Origin: CAWUJT01 sp963922715
GTDB lineage: Bacteria > Pseudomonadota > Alphaproteobacteria > Rhodobacterales > Rhodobacteraceae
Assembly: GCA_963922715.1 (NCBI GenBank)
Contig: CAWUJT010000046.1
Span: forward strand, 1-17,439
Length of the DNA: 17,439 nucleotides
Direction of reading: 5' to 3'
In this document: one piece after another, positions 1-9,000 of the stretch
How the letters are laid out: each line of letters opens with the position of its first letter
Numbering within the stretch: position 1 is the stretch's first letter
Program-made: the position numbers and the translations under genes
Notes under the pieces: model-generated
What the model was told of the DNA's origin: nothing
Database searches by the model: none
The model's input: the letters and a program-made list of their open reading frames with translations, nothing else

Positions 1-149
1 ATCTTCTTTTTAGGCTTGGCATAGCTGTTGCGCCAATACAATCGATAGGCTGGTTACAGTGGACACCTGTAAAGTGATTTATCGCTTTTGCGGTTACGAC
101 CCGTGTGGTAGGCACATCTTACAGGCCAAAAGCTGGGAGCATTGCGGAT

Positions 150-962
150 ATGGATAAGGTCGTGGTCTGTATCAACTGGGGCACGAAATACGGTCCTTTT
201 TATATCAATAAATTGCACCAAATGGTGCGCAGAAACATCACGCCTCCGTTTCGGTTTGTGTGTTTTACGGATGTGCATGAAGGCGTGCATCCCAACGTGG
301 AATGTTTCGATCTGCCCGAGATGCCAGGCTTTGTGCCGAAAAATACGCGTGGCCAGTGGCAAAAGTCACGCCTCTGGGCGCCGAAATTGGGCGATCTGGA
401 AGGCGCTTTTTTGTTTATAGATCTCGATGTGACAATCACGGGGTCTTTGGATCCTTTCTTCGAATACGGCGATGAAAATGATGTTATCCTCGCGCGAAAT
501 GCCGCTAAGCCGCTGCACCGTCTTGGTCAAACCTCGGTCTATCGCATGCCTGTTGGCGCGCTGGCACCTTTGCAAGAGGCGTTCGCGGCAAATCCCCAAG
601 GTGTGGCGGACACGTATCGCTTTGAGCAGCACTTCGTAACAAAAAATGCCCCAAACGGTGTCAAATTCTGGCCGCGCGCTTGGGTGGCGCATTACCGCGT
701 GCGGTGTATTCCGCCATTCCCATTTAACTATATCTTTGATCCCAAGCCCCCCAAACAAGCCCGCGTTGTGATTTTTGCGGGCAGTTTGAACCCGCCCGAT
801 GCCATCAAAGGGCAGTACAACAAATCTGTGCCTTACCTTCCGCCGCTGCCCCACATCCAACGTGCGCTGAGAAGCAAGCGACCTTGGAAGGGAATCCGTC
901 AGTACGTTCGACCGGCACCATGGATTGCTGAGATTTGGGAAAATTTGGACGAGGGAGCTTAG
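150..962 (+). CDS. Glycosyltransferase-like protein (nucleotide-sugar transferase fold), specific function unknown
   Basis: The 270-residue product begins MDKVVVCINWGTKYG. I chose the ATG at 150 because GGGAG lies 10 bases upstream; the frame stays open to a GTG at 105, but that extension does not look like protein. An aspartate pair in FIDLDVTITG (residues 89-98, DLD at 91-93) fits the metal- and nucleotide-sugar-binding DxD motif of GT-A glycosyltransferases. Other conserved-looking segments are KNTRGQWQKSRLW (64-76), VAHYR (179-183) and FAGSLNPPDAIKG (209-221). I see no signal peptide or membrane segment, so it is probably cytoplasmic and may act on a surface polysaccharide or glycolipid. 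I recall similar uncharacterised proteins in Rhodobacteraceae, but donor and acceptor cannot be read from sequence. It stands alone on the plus strand, converging with the rpoC operon across a stretch of decayed genes. Confidence 0.72.
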   Translation: MDKVVVCINWGTKYGPFYINKLHQMVRRNITPPFRFVCFTDVHEGVHPNVECFDLPEMPGFVPKNTRGQWQKSRLWAPKLGDLEGAFLFIDLDVTITGSLDPFFEYGDENDVILARNAAKPLHRLGQTSVYRMPVGALAPLQEAFAANPQGVADTYRFEQHFVTKNAPNGVKFWPRAWVAHYRVRCIPPFPFNYIFDPKPPKQARVVIFAGSLNPPDAIKGQYNKSVPYLPPLPHIQRALRSKRPWKGIRQYVRPAPWIAEIWENLDEGA

Positions 963-990
963 GTGAGAGTTCCTCTATTGTCCAAGTTTT
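940..990 (+). terminator. Candidate terminator hairpin at the end of the glycosyltransferase gene
   Basis: AAAATTTGGAC (940-950) pairs with GTCCAAGTTTT (980-990). This gives eleven pairs including one U-G pair, with a 29-base loop that holds a further GAGG/CCTC stem. The right arm ends in TTTT. It starts inside the last codons of the coding sequence. The long loop and short T run make it a moderate candidate. Confidence 0.4.
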
Positions 991-1049
991 GTTGTGCCTA
1001 AGATATTGTGTGCTTTTAAGGTGTGGAAATAAAGTTTGTTTGCTGATCA

Positions 1050-1259
1050 TCAGTCAAGTGCCTGGCTCAGGGCGAGTGCGGCATTTATGGCAGTTGGAAA
1101 CCCTGCTTAGGGCGCAAGTTGGATGAAGATTTCAGCGATCTCTTCTTTGGACATCCCGAGGTTAAGCGCGATGGCATTGTTGCACGTTGCCAAACAGGCG
1201 CGCGTGACCAGTTTGCAGAGTCGTGCCGTAGCATAGCCATGAACGCAGGCCGGCTGTGT
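1050..1259 (-). pseudogene. Carboxymuconolactone decarboxylase (CMD/AhpD)-family remnant, 5' truncated with an internal stop
   Basis: Reading the minus strand from about 1259, one frame gives LVTRACLATCNNAIALN then LGMSKEEIAEIFIQLAP, a stop (TAA, 1109-1107), and in the same frame AGFPTAINAALALSQALD before a TGA at 1052-1050. The LGxSKEEIxEIxxQLAP(Y)AGFPTAIN pattern is the C-terminal helical part of CMD-family proteins, where an aromatic residue normally precedes AGFP. The TAA stands exactly there, so a single-base change of a TAC or TAT codon explains it. The N-terminal part is missing: the frame runs on to a TGA near 1281, but recognisable homology stops around 1230-1250. No start codon with a ribosome site is present. 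This is a dead gene fragment identified from motif memory, not a search. Confidence 0.7.
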
Positions 1260-1261
1260 AG

Positions 1262-1462
1262 CATATTCTGCAAGGTGAAATCACGCAGTGTTCCACTGCT
1301 GAAACTCGTCCTGTGATCCGCCGTGCCGGGGAGACGATCCCTGAATTTGGCCCAATGTCACATTGGTGGAAAAATACGAGAAGCGCATATGTGATTATCT
1401 TGGCCGCGGATGTTGTAGAAGTACAAAAAGCTGTTGAAAGTGAATGCAAAACGAGTGTGTAA
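1262..1462 (+). pseudogene. Cupin-domain protein remnant (C-terminal half only)
   Basis: The frame opens just after a TAG (1259-1261) and reads HILQGEITQCSTAETRPVIRR, then AGETIPEFGPMSHWWKNT, then AYVIILAADVVEVQ before TAA at 1460-1462. This follows the second half of a small cupin barrel: a Y/HxLxGEI strand, an RAGE turn, the second motif with Pro, His and Asn (GPMSHWWKNT), and a closing hydrophobic strand. The first cupin motif (HxH...E) is absent and there is no start codon, so the 5' half is lost. Its truncated end abuts the truncated end of the CMD-family remnant on the other strand. Cupin and CMD-family genes are often neighbours in bacteria, which supports one shared deletion. The exact junction is uncertain. 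Confidence 0.65.
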
Positions 1463-1470
1463 CGTACACA

Positions 1471-1484
1471 TAGCCCATAGCCCA
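1471..1484. repeat. Two tandem copies of TAGCCCA
   Basis: A 7-base unit is repeated head to tail directly beyond the T run of the rpoC terminator. No function is apparent. It may be replication slippage in non-coding sequence. Confidence 0.6.
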
Positions 1485-1485
1485 T

Positions 1486-1519
1486 AAAAAAGGTTCAACC
1501 GCGTTGAAGAGGTTGAACC
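1486..1519 (-). terminator. Intrinsic terminator of the rpoC operon
   Basis: On the minus strand, GGTTCAACC and GGTTGAACC form a perfect 9-bp stem with a 10-base loop, followed at once by six T residues (1491-1486). It lies 28 bases beyond the rpoC stop codon and marks the end of the rplJL-rpoB-orf72-rpoC transcription unit. Confidence 0.9.
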
Positions 1520-1547
1520 CATGGTTGAATAATCGGACCGTTAAGCG

Positions 1548-4500
1548 CTATGTGATGTCGTTTGCCTCTGAAGCGTCGCTTTCAGGCGCGGCTAGGGCAA
1601 GGGCGGCTTCGGCCTCCGCACGGGCCTCTTCGATCACCGCGTTGTCACGTTTTTGCGCTTCGACGCGGATACGCTCTGTTGCCCCCCCTGTTCCCGCAGG
1701 GATCAGGCGTCCGACGATGACGTTTTCCTTAAGACCAACAAGTTTATCTTTCTTACCTTGCACCGAGGCCTCGGTCAGCACACGTGTGGTTTCTTGGAAA
1801 GAAGCGGCCGAAATAAATGAACGCGTCTGTAAAGATGCTTTGGTGATACCAAGAAGAATAGGTTCGCCAGTTGCGGGGCGCCCGCCACGCGTCTCGGCCT
1901 TGTCATTGGCTGCGAGAAACTCTGCCTTGTCCACATGCTCTCCCTTCAAAAGGGTTGTATCGCCGCTATCAATGATTTCCCATTTTTGCAGCATCTGGCG
2001 CACAATCACCTCTATGTGCTTGTCGTTGATTTTCACACCTTGCAAGCGGTACACATCTTGGACTTCATTGATGAGATAATCAGCTAAAGCCTCAATTCCC
2101 ATGATCCGTAAAATATCATGCGGGGCAGGGTTCCCATCCATGATATAATCGCCCTTCTGTACAAAGTCGCCTTCTGCCACGGGGATATGCTTGCCTTTGG
2201 GTACCATGTATTCAACAGGTTCACGGCTTTCATCTGTAGGAATGATCGAAATACGCCGCTTATTTTTATAGTCGCGGCCATATCTCACATACCCATCAAC
2301 TTCAGCGATGATCGCATGGTCTTTGGGGCGGCGTGCTTCGAACAATTCCGCCACACGCGGCAGACCACCAGTGATATCCTTGGTCTTGGCGCCTTCACGC
2401 GGGATACGGGCGATGACGTCCCCAGCTTGGATCGCTTGACTGTCTTCAACAGAGAGAATGGCGTCAACAGACATCGCATAGCTGACTGGATTGCCAGCGT
2501 CATTGCGCACAGGCTCACCCTCGCCATCCAAAAGGATAATTTCGGGTTTGAGATCACTGCCGCGTGGTGCAGACCGCCAGTCCGTGACAATTTTTTGTGT
2601 CATGCCCGTGGCATCGTCGGTTTCATCCCGCACAGAAATCCCAGCATGAAGATCGACAAACTTTACGGTCCCAGCTTTTTCAGCAATAATTGGCAAGGTG
2701 TAGGGGTCCCATTCAAATAGCTTGTCACCACGCGCCACCTGAACACCATCATTCACATGTAGTTTAGAGCCATAACCAAGTTTATGGCTGGCTCGTTCCG
2801 CACCATCGCCATCCATGATCGCCAATTGCATATTACGACCCATCACGATGATCTCACCATTGGCGTTTTTGAGTATGTTGGCATTGCGATATGCAACGAC
2901 CCCATCGGTGGACGCCTCCAGGAAACTTTGTTGTCCCCCTTGGGCAACACCTCCGATGTGGAATGTGCGCATGGTCAGCTGGGTTCCTGGTTCACCAATC
3001 GATTGTGCGGCAATAATACCCACCACTTCACCAATATTAACCAATGTCCCGCGCGCCAGATCACGTCCATAGCAGACTGCACAAACGCCCTCTTCGGCTT
3101 CGCATGTCAATGGAGAACGTATCCGTACAGAAGCAACACCAGCATTTTCAATCGCATCGGCTTTGTGCTCATCAATGAGATCGCCTTTTTTCACAATAAT
3201 ATGAGCCTCACCTGGGGTGATAACATCTTCCGCAGCGACCCGTCCCAAAACACGTTCACTGAGGGAAGACACCACTTCGCCGTCATTGACAGCCGCTTCC
3301 GCCGTGATGGATTTTTCAGTTCCGCAGTCAGGGATACGCACGATGCAATCTTGTGCTACGTCAACAAGACGTCGTGTAAGGTATCCAGAGTTTGCGGTTT
3401 TCAGGGCCGTGTCAGACAGACCTTTGCGTGCCCCATGGGTGGAATTGAAATACTCTAGAACCGTCAAACCTTCTTTGAAGTTTGAGATGATGGGTGTCTC
3501 AATAATATCTCCATTGGGTTTTGCCATGAGCCCGCGCATGCCCCCCAGTTGCTTCATCTGGGTGACGGAACCACGGGCACCAGAATGGGCCATCATATAA
3601 ACCGAGTTCGGCTCTTTCTGAGCACCATCCGCATCTTTCCCGGAGTCGGAAATGGTCGACATCATGGCATCGGTAACCTTGTCATTACATTTTGCCCAAG
3701 CATCGACAACTTTATTGTATTTTTCGCCCTGAGTGATCAGGCCATCCATATACTGCTGTTCAAAATCCTTGACCTGTTCACGTGTATCATCAACGATAAC
3801 CCATTTTTGATCTGGGATGACCATGTCGTCTTTGCCAAAACTGATGCCAGCGCGGAATGCTTCTCTGAATCCTAAGGACATAATCTGATCGCAGAAAATG
3901 ACACTCTCTTTCTGACCACAGTAGCGATAAACTGTGTCGATTACGCGCTGAACGTCTTTTTTGCGCAAAAGCTGGTTGACCAAATCAAACGGCGCTTTTG
4001 CATTCAAAGGCAAAAGACTGCCTAAGCGAATCCGACCTGGTGTTGTCTCAAACCGCTTGAAGATTTCGTTCCCTTCGTCGTCGATTTGCTTAATCCGCGC
4101 TGTGATCTTTGCGTGTAAATGGACTTGTTTTGCCGCCAGGGCGTGTTCCACCTCTTCGATGGAGCCAAACGCCATGCCTTCCCCCTTCATACCTTCACGC
4201 ATAAGCGTCACGTAATAGAGACCCAAGATCATGTCTTGCGAGGGAACGATAATCGGCGCCCCGTTGGCAGGTGAAAGGACGTTGTTCGTAGACATCATCA
4301 AAACACGTGCCTCAAGTTGCGCTTCAAGCGAAAGCGGCACATGCACGGCCATTTGATCCCCGTCAAAATCCGCATTGAAGGCGGAACAGACGAGTGGATG
4401 CAACTGGATAGCCTTACCTTCAATAAGCATAGGTTCAAACGCTTGGATGCCTAGGCGGTGCAGCGTCGGCGCACGGTTTAAAAGAACCGGATGCTCGCGG

Positions 4501-5756
4501 ATCACTTCATCCAAGATGTCCCAGACCTCTGGACGTTCTTTTTCAACCAGCTTTTTGGCTTGCTTCACTGTGGAACTGAGCCCCTTGGCCTCCAGCCGAG
4601 AGTAGATAAATGGCTTGAAAAGTTCGAGCGCCATTTTCTTTGGCAGCCCACATTGATGCAATTTAAGCTCTGGCCCGGTCACAATCACAGACCGGCCAGA
4701 GAAATCGACGCGCTTGCCCAACAGGTTCTGGCGGAAACGCCCTTGCTTGCCCTTGAGCATATCGGAAAGCGATTTAAGAGGACGTTTGTTTGTCCCTGTG
4801 ATCACCCGGCCGCGACGACCGTTGTCAAACAACGCATCGACAGATTCTTGCAACATCCGCTTTTCGTTGCGCACAATGATATCGGGCGCTCGCAGTTCGA
4901 TCAAACGCTTAAGACGATTGTTCCGGTTGATCACACGACGATAGAGATCATTCAGATCGGAGGTGGCAAAACGCCCCCCGTCCAAAGGCACCAAGGGCCG
5001 TAGTTCTGGTGGAATGACGGGAATGACGGTCAGGATCATCCATTCTGGGCGATTGCCGGACTCCAAGAAACTCTCAATAATTTTCAGCCGTTTGATGATT
5101 TTCTTGGGCTTCAATTCGCCGGTGGCTTCTTTCAAGTCTTCCCGCAGTTGTGTAGCCTCGGCCTCTAGGTCGATATTGGCCAGCATTTCGCGAATAGCCT
5201 CTGCACCGATGTTGGCGGTGAAGGCGTCCATGCCATAAGCGTCTTGCGCATCCATAAATTCTTCTTCAGACATCAGTTGCCCGTATATGAGGTCTGTGAG
5301 CCCCGGCTCGATCACAACATAGTTTTCAAAATAGAGAATGCGTTCGATATCACGCAACGTCATATCGAGCATAAGGGCGATGCGGGAAGGCAGAGATTTC
5401 AAGAACCAAATATGCGCCACGGGACTGGCCAGTTCGATGTGGCCCATACGCTCCCGCCGGACCTTTTGCAGTGTGACCTCAACACCACATTTCTCACAGA
5501 CAACGCCGCGATATTTCATCCGCTTATATTTACCGCAAAGGCATTCGTAATCCTTGATTGGCCCAAAAATACGCGCACAAAACAGCCCGTCGCGTTCAGG
5601 TTTGAACGTCCGATAGTTGATAGTTTCGGGCTTTTTAATCTCACCATAAGACCAGCTCAAAATACGTTCAGGCGATGCGAGCGAGACTTTGATTTCGTCA
5701 AACACCTTTGCAGGGGTGACAGGGTTAAACGGGTTGTTTGTGAGTTCTTGGTTCAT
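1548..5756 (-). CDS. rpoC: DNA-directed RNA polymerase subunit beta'
   Basis: This is the full-length 1402-residue beta' subunit, which carries the catalytic magnesium site of RNA polymerase. The zinc-finger cysteines C72, C74, C87 and C90 are in place. The active-site motif NADFDGDQ spans 461-468, with D463, D465 and D467 binding Mg2+. The second zinc site is C811, C885, C892 and C895. The bridge helix and trigger loop regions (HGARKGLSDTALKTANSGY near 774-792; GEPGTQLTMRTFHIGG at 921-936) are intact. The start MNQELTNNPF is preceded by AAAGGA with good spacing, directly after the stop of the small upstream gene, so the two are probably translationally coupled. No frameshift or internal stop is seen. 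A terminator follows. Length and motifs match alphaproteobacterial orthologues. Confidence 0.98.
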   Translation of the reverse strand: MNQELTNNPFNPVTPAKVFDEIKVSLASPERILSWSYGEIKKPETINYRTFKPERDGLFCARIFGPIKDYECLCGKYKRMKYRGVVCEKCGVEVTLQKVRRERMGHIELASPVAHIWFLKSLPSRIALMLDMTLRDIERILYFENYVVIEPGLTDLIYGQLMSEEEFMDAQDAYGMDAFTANIGAEAIREMLANIDLEAEATQLREDLKEATGELKPKKIIKRLKIIESFLESGNRPEWMILTVIPVIPPELRPLVPLDGGRFATSDLNDLYRRVINRNNRLKRLIELRAPDIIVRNEKRMLQESVDALFDNGRRGRVITGTNKRPLKSLSDMLKGKQGRFRQNLLGKRVDFSGRSVIVTGPELKLHQCGLPKKMALELFKPFIYSRLEAKGLSSTVKQAKKLVEKERPEVWDILDEVIREHPVLLNRAPTLHRLGIQAFEPMLIEGKAIQLHPLVCSAFNADFDGDQMAVHVPLSLEAQLEARVLMMSTNNVLSPANGAPIIVPSQDMILGLYYVTLMREGMKGEGMAFGSIEEVEHALAAKQVHLHAKITARIKQIDDEGNEIFKRFETTPGRIRLGSLLPLNAKAPFDLVNQLLRKKDVQRVIDTVYRYCGQKESVIFCDQIMSLGFREAFRAGISFGKDDMVIPDQKWVIVDDTREQVKDFEQQYMDGLITQGEKYNKVVDAWAKCNDKVTDAMMSTISDSGKDADGAQKEPNSVYMMAHSGARGSVTQMKQLGGMRGLMAKPNGDIIETPIISNFKEGLTVLEYFNSTHGARKGLSDTALKTANSGYLTRRLVDVAQDCIVRIPDCGTEKSITAEAAVNDGEVVSSLSERVLGRVAAEDVITPGEAHIIVKKGDLIDEHKADAIENAGVASVRIRSPLTCEAEEGVCAVCYGRDLARGTLVNIGEVVGIIAAQSIGEPGTQLTMRTFHIGGVAQGGQQSFLEASTDGVVAYRNANILKNANGEIIVMGRNMQLAIMDGDGAERASHKLGYGSKLHVNDGVQVARGDKLFEWDPYTLPIIAEKAGTVKFVDLHAGISVRDETDDATGMTQKIVTDWRSAPRGSDLKPEIILLDGEGEPVRNDAGNPVSYAMSVDAILSVEDSQAIQAGDVIARIPREGAKTKDITGGLPRVAELFEARRPKDHAIIAEVDGYVRYGRDYKNKRRISIIPTDESREPVEYMVPKGKHIPVAEGDFVQKGDYIMDGNPAPHDILRIMGIEALADYLINEVQDVYRLQGVKINDKHIEVIVRQMLQKWEIIDSGDTTLLKGEHVDKAEFLAANDKAETRGGRPATGEPILLGITKASLQTRSFISAASFQETTRVLTEASVQGKKDKLVGLKENVIVGRLIPAGTGGATERIRVEAQKRDNAVIEEARAEAEAALALAAPESDASEANDIT

Positions 5757-5767
5757 TGCAGATCCTT

Positions 5768-5986
5768 TCAGATTCGGTCGCGCAATGCAGCTTCAATTTT
5801 TGTGACATGGCAGGACAGAGCATCCAGCGATGTCATGGTATCTTCCCCGGCGCGAGACAGTACGCTCAGCCGATCTATTTTACCCATGAGGCGTTCATGC
5901 CCTATGTCTTGTTGATCAAGCCTTGAGACAATGGCTTGCAGCTGCCGATCTAGCGTGTCGAAACGTTTTCGGGTTTCGTCATCCAT
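5768..5986 (-). CDS. Small predicted coiled-coil protein between rpoB and rpoC, function unknown
   Basis: A 72-residue acidic and polar protein, beginning MDDETRKRFDTLDRQLQAIV, which I do not recognise. Hydrophobic residues follow heptad spacing: F9, L12, L16, I19, L23, then after two polar positions L33, I37 and L40. A likely break at RAGED (45-49) is followed by a second amphipathic segment with L54, L57, V61, I64 and L68. This suggests a helical hairpin or short coiled coil. There is one cysteine (C59), and no signal peptide or membrane span. AAAGGA lies 8 bases before the ATG. The gene starts 81 bases after rpoB, and its stop is 11 bases before the rpoC start, with TGA immediately followed by the rpoC ribosome site. 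It is therefore co-transcribed with rpoB and rpoC. An RNA polymerase-associated role is only a guess from position. Confidence 0.7.
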   Translation of the reverse strand: MDDETRKRFDTLDRQLQAIVSRLDQQDIGHERLMGKIDRLSVLSRAGEDTMTSLDALSCHVTKIEAALRDRI

Positions 5987-6006
5987 TTCTTAATTCCTTT
6001 GGTGTG

Positions 6007-6041
6007 ACACCATTTGAGTGTGTAAGCCCATCCAATGGTGT
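6007..6041 (-). other. Hairpin between rpoB and the small gene
   Basis: ACACCATT and AATGGTGT form an 8-bp perfect stem around a 19-base loop in the mRNA, between the rpoB stop and the ribosome site of the small gene. No T run follows, so it is not a typical terminator. It could be an mRNA processing or stability element. Confidence 0.45.
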
Positions 6042-6067
6042 TACAGGTGCGCATAAGATTGCTGGTC

Positions 6068-9000
6068 TCACTCATCTTCCTCCGTATCCAGGAGTTCCAT
6101 ATTGAGCCCCAAACCGCGCACCTCTTTAACAAGCACATTGAAACTTTCCGGAATGCCGGCTTCAAAATTGTTATCGCCCTGGACGATGGCTTCATAAACC
6201 TTGGTGCGTCCGGCTACATCGTCTGATTTCACCGTCAGCATCTCTTGGAGAGTATAAGCAGCACCGTAAGCCTCAAGCGCCCAAACCTCCATCTCGCCAA
6301 ACCTCTGGCCACCAAACTGTGCTTTGCCGCCCAGGGGTTGCTGCGTCACAAGACTGTAAGGCCCGGTTGAACGCGCATGGATTTTATCATCCACCAGGTG
6401 ATGCAGCTTTAGCAGATATTTCACACCTACGGTAACAGGGCGTTCAAATTTTTCACCCGTACGCCCATCAAACAGATCGGACTGGCCCGATGTATCAAAC
6501 CCGGCGCGCGTCAAAGCTTCATTGACATCGCTCTCTTTCGCGCCGTCGAATACAGGCGTTGCGATTGGAACACCGCGGGTAACGTTTTCCGCAGCTTCCA
6601 AAAGCTGCGCCTCATTCATATCGGAGAATGCGTCGTTGTAGGTATCCTCACCATAGACAATTTTCAAAGCATCTGTAACCGGTGTCAGATCGCCAACAAG
6701 ACGATAGTCTTGTAAAGCCTCCTCAACGTGTAGGCCCAATCCACGGGCGGCCCAGCCCATATGGGTTTCAAGGATTTGGCCAACGTTCATACGGCTGGGC
6801 ACCCCTAAGGGGTTCAGCACAAAGTCAACAGGCGTACCATCGGCCAGGAACGGCATATCCTCCATCGGCACAACGCGGGAAATCACCCCTTTGTTGCCGT
6901 GGCGTCCGGCCATTTTGTCGCCAGGCTGCAATTTGCGTTTCACGGCGATGAAAACCTTTACCATTTTCATCACACCCGGTGGCAAATCATCGCCACGGCG
7001 CACCTTCTCGACTTTGTCGTCAAAGCGTGCATCCAAGGCGCGTTTTTGCACTTCATATTGTGCGTGCAGCGCTTCAACCTGGGCTGCTTCCGCCTCTTCT
7101 TCAAGGGCGAGTTGCCACCATTGCCCGCGGCTGAGCATCTCCAGCAGTTCTTCGGTGATTGTCGAGCCGGATTTGACGCCTTTGGGGCCTTTGACAGCGG
7201 TTTTACCTGACAACATTCCTTTGAGACGCGCGTAGATGTTGCGGTCGAGAATCGCCAGCTCGTCATCGCGGTCACGGGCCAGGTTTTCAACTTGCTCCCG
7301 TTCGATCTGCAAGGCACGTTCATCTTTTTCGATACCGTGGCGATTGAAGACGCGCACTTCCACAACTGTGCCAAAATCGCCGGGTTTGACACGCAATGAA
7401 GTGTCCCGCACGTCGGAAGCCTTCTCTCCAAAGATGGCGCGTAGGAGCTTTTCCTCCGGCGTCATTGGGCTTTCACCTTTTGGCGTGATTTTCCCGACCA
7501 GAATGTCACCGGGTTCTACATCGGCCCCGATGTAAACGATCCCGGCTTCATCGAGGTTGCGTAACGCTTCCTCGCCAACATTTGGGATGTCGCGGGTGAT
7601 TTCCTCTGGCCCAAGCTTTGTGTCCCGGGCCGCCACTTCGAATTCTTCGATATGGATCGACGTGAACACGTCATCGCGTGCCACACGTTCAGAGATCAGG
7701 ATAGAGTCCTCATAATTATACCCATTCCACGGCATGAAGGCGACAACGACGTTTTTTCCTAAAGCCAATTCTCCCAGATCAGTCGAAGGCCCATCGGCGA
7801 TCACTTCCCCCTTTTTCACTTGATCGCCCACCTTCACCAAGGGGCGCTGGTTAATACAAGTGTTTTGGTTTGAACGCTGGAATTTGCGCATGCGGTAAAT
7901 ATCCACGCCTGCATCCCCCAGTTCGAGGTCTTCTGTTGCGCGCACAACGATGCGTTCTGCATCCACCTGATCAATCACGCCGCCGCGCTTTGCGGCCACC
8001 GCCGCGCCGGAATCCTTGGCAACAATCGATTCCATACCCGTGCCCACGAAAGGGGCATCCGCCTTCAGCAAAGGCACAGCCTGACGCTGCATGTTGGACC
8101 CCATCAAAGCGCGGTTTGCGTCATCATTCTCAAGGAATGGAATGAGGGCTGCGGCAACAGAGACCAACTGTTTCGGGCTAACGTCGATCAGGTCCACATT
8201 CTCTGACGGGGCAAGCAAGTATTCGCCCGATTGTCGTGTTGAGACCAAATCATTGACGAAGCGATTGTCTTCATCGAGTTTGGCATTGGCTTGGGCAACA
8301 ACGTGGCGCTGTTCTTCGGTAGCGGACATGTAGGTCACTTCCTCGGTGACCTGGCGGTCCACAACCCTTCGGTAAGGGGTTTCAATGAACCCATACTTGT
8401 TGACACGGGCAAATGTAGCCAGCGAGTTGATCAACCCAATGTTCGGCCCTTCCGGCGTTTCAATCGGGCACATCCGACCATAATGCGTGGCATGGACGTC
8501 GCGCACTTCAAACCCGGCGCGCTCACGCGTTAAGCCACCCGGTCCAAGCGCGGACAAGCGGCGTTTGTGGGTTACTTCGGACAGTGGGTTGGTTTGGTCC
8601 ATAAACTGGCTGAGTTGAGAGGAGCCGAAAAATTCACGCACAGCCGCGGCGGCGGGTTTTGCGTTGATCAAATCTTGCGGCATGACGGTATCAATTTCCA
8701 CCGATCCCATGCGTTCTTTGATGGCGCGCTCCATGCGGAGAAGACCGACACGGTATTGGTTCTCCATCAACTCACCGACAGATCGCACGCGGCGGTTGCC
8801 GAGGTGGTCGATATCGTCCACTTCGCCCTTACCATCGCGCAAGTCCACCAAAGCCTTAACACAGGCCATAATATCTTCACGTCGTAAGGTGCGCATCGTA
8901 TCGGGTGCATCGAGATCAAGGCGCATATTCATCTTGACGCGCCCAACGGCGGAGAGATCATACCGCTCGGCGTCAAAAAACAAGGTGTCAAAGAGTGCAG

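Noticed and set aside
1119..1316. Short plus-strand frame starting at 1119, and the minus-strand frames at 1085-1273 and 1162-1485, as genes
   Set aside because: None has family character. The recognisable CMD and cupin residues lie in other frames that lack starts or contain a stop, so these are chance frames over pseudogenes.
2118..3458. Long plus-strand open frames opposite rpoC (200 and 224 residues), and others at 4491-5003 and 5244-5915
   Set aside because: They are antisense shadows of a perfectly conserved rpoC, with no ribosome sites and no recognisable protein features.
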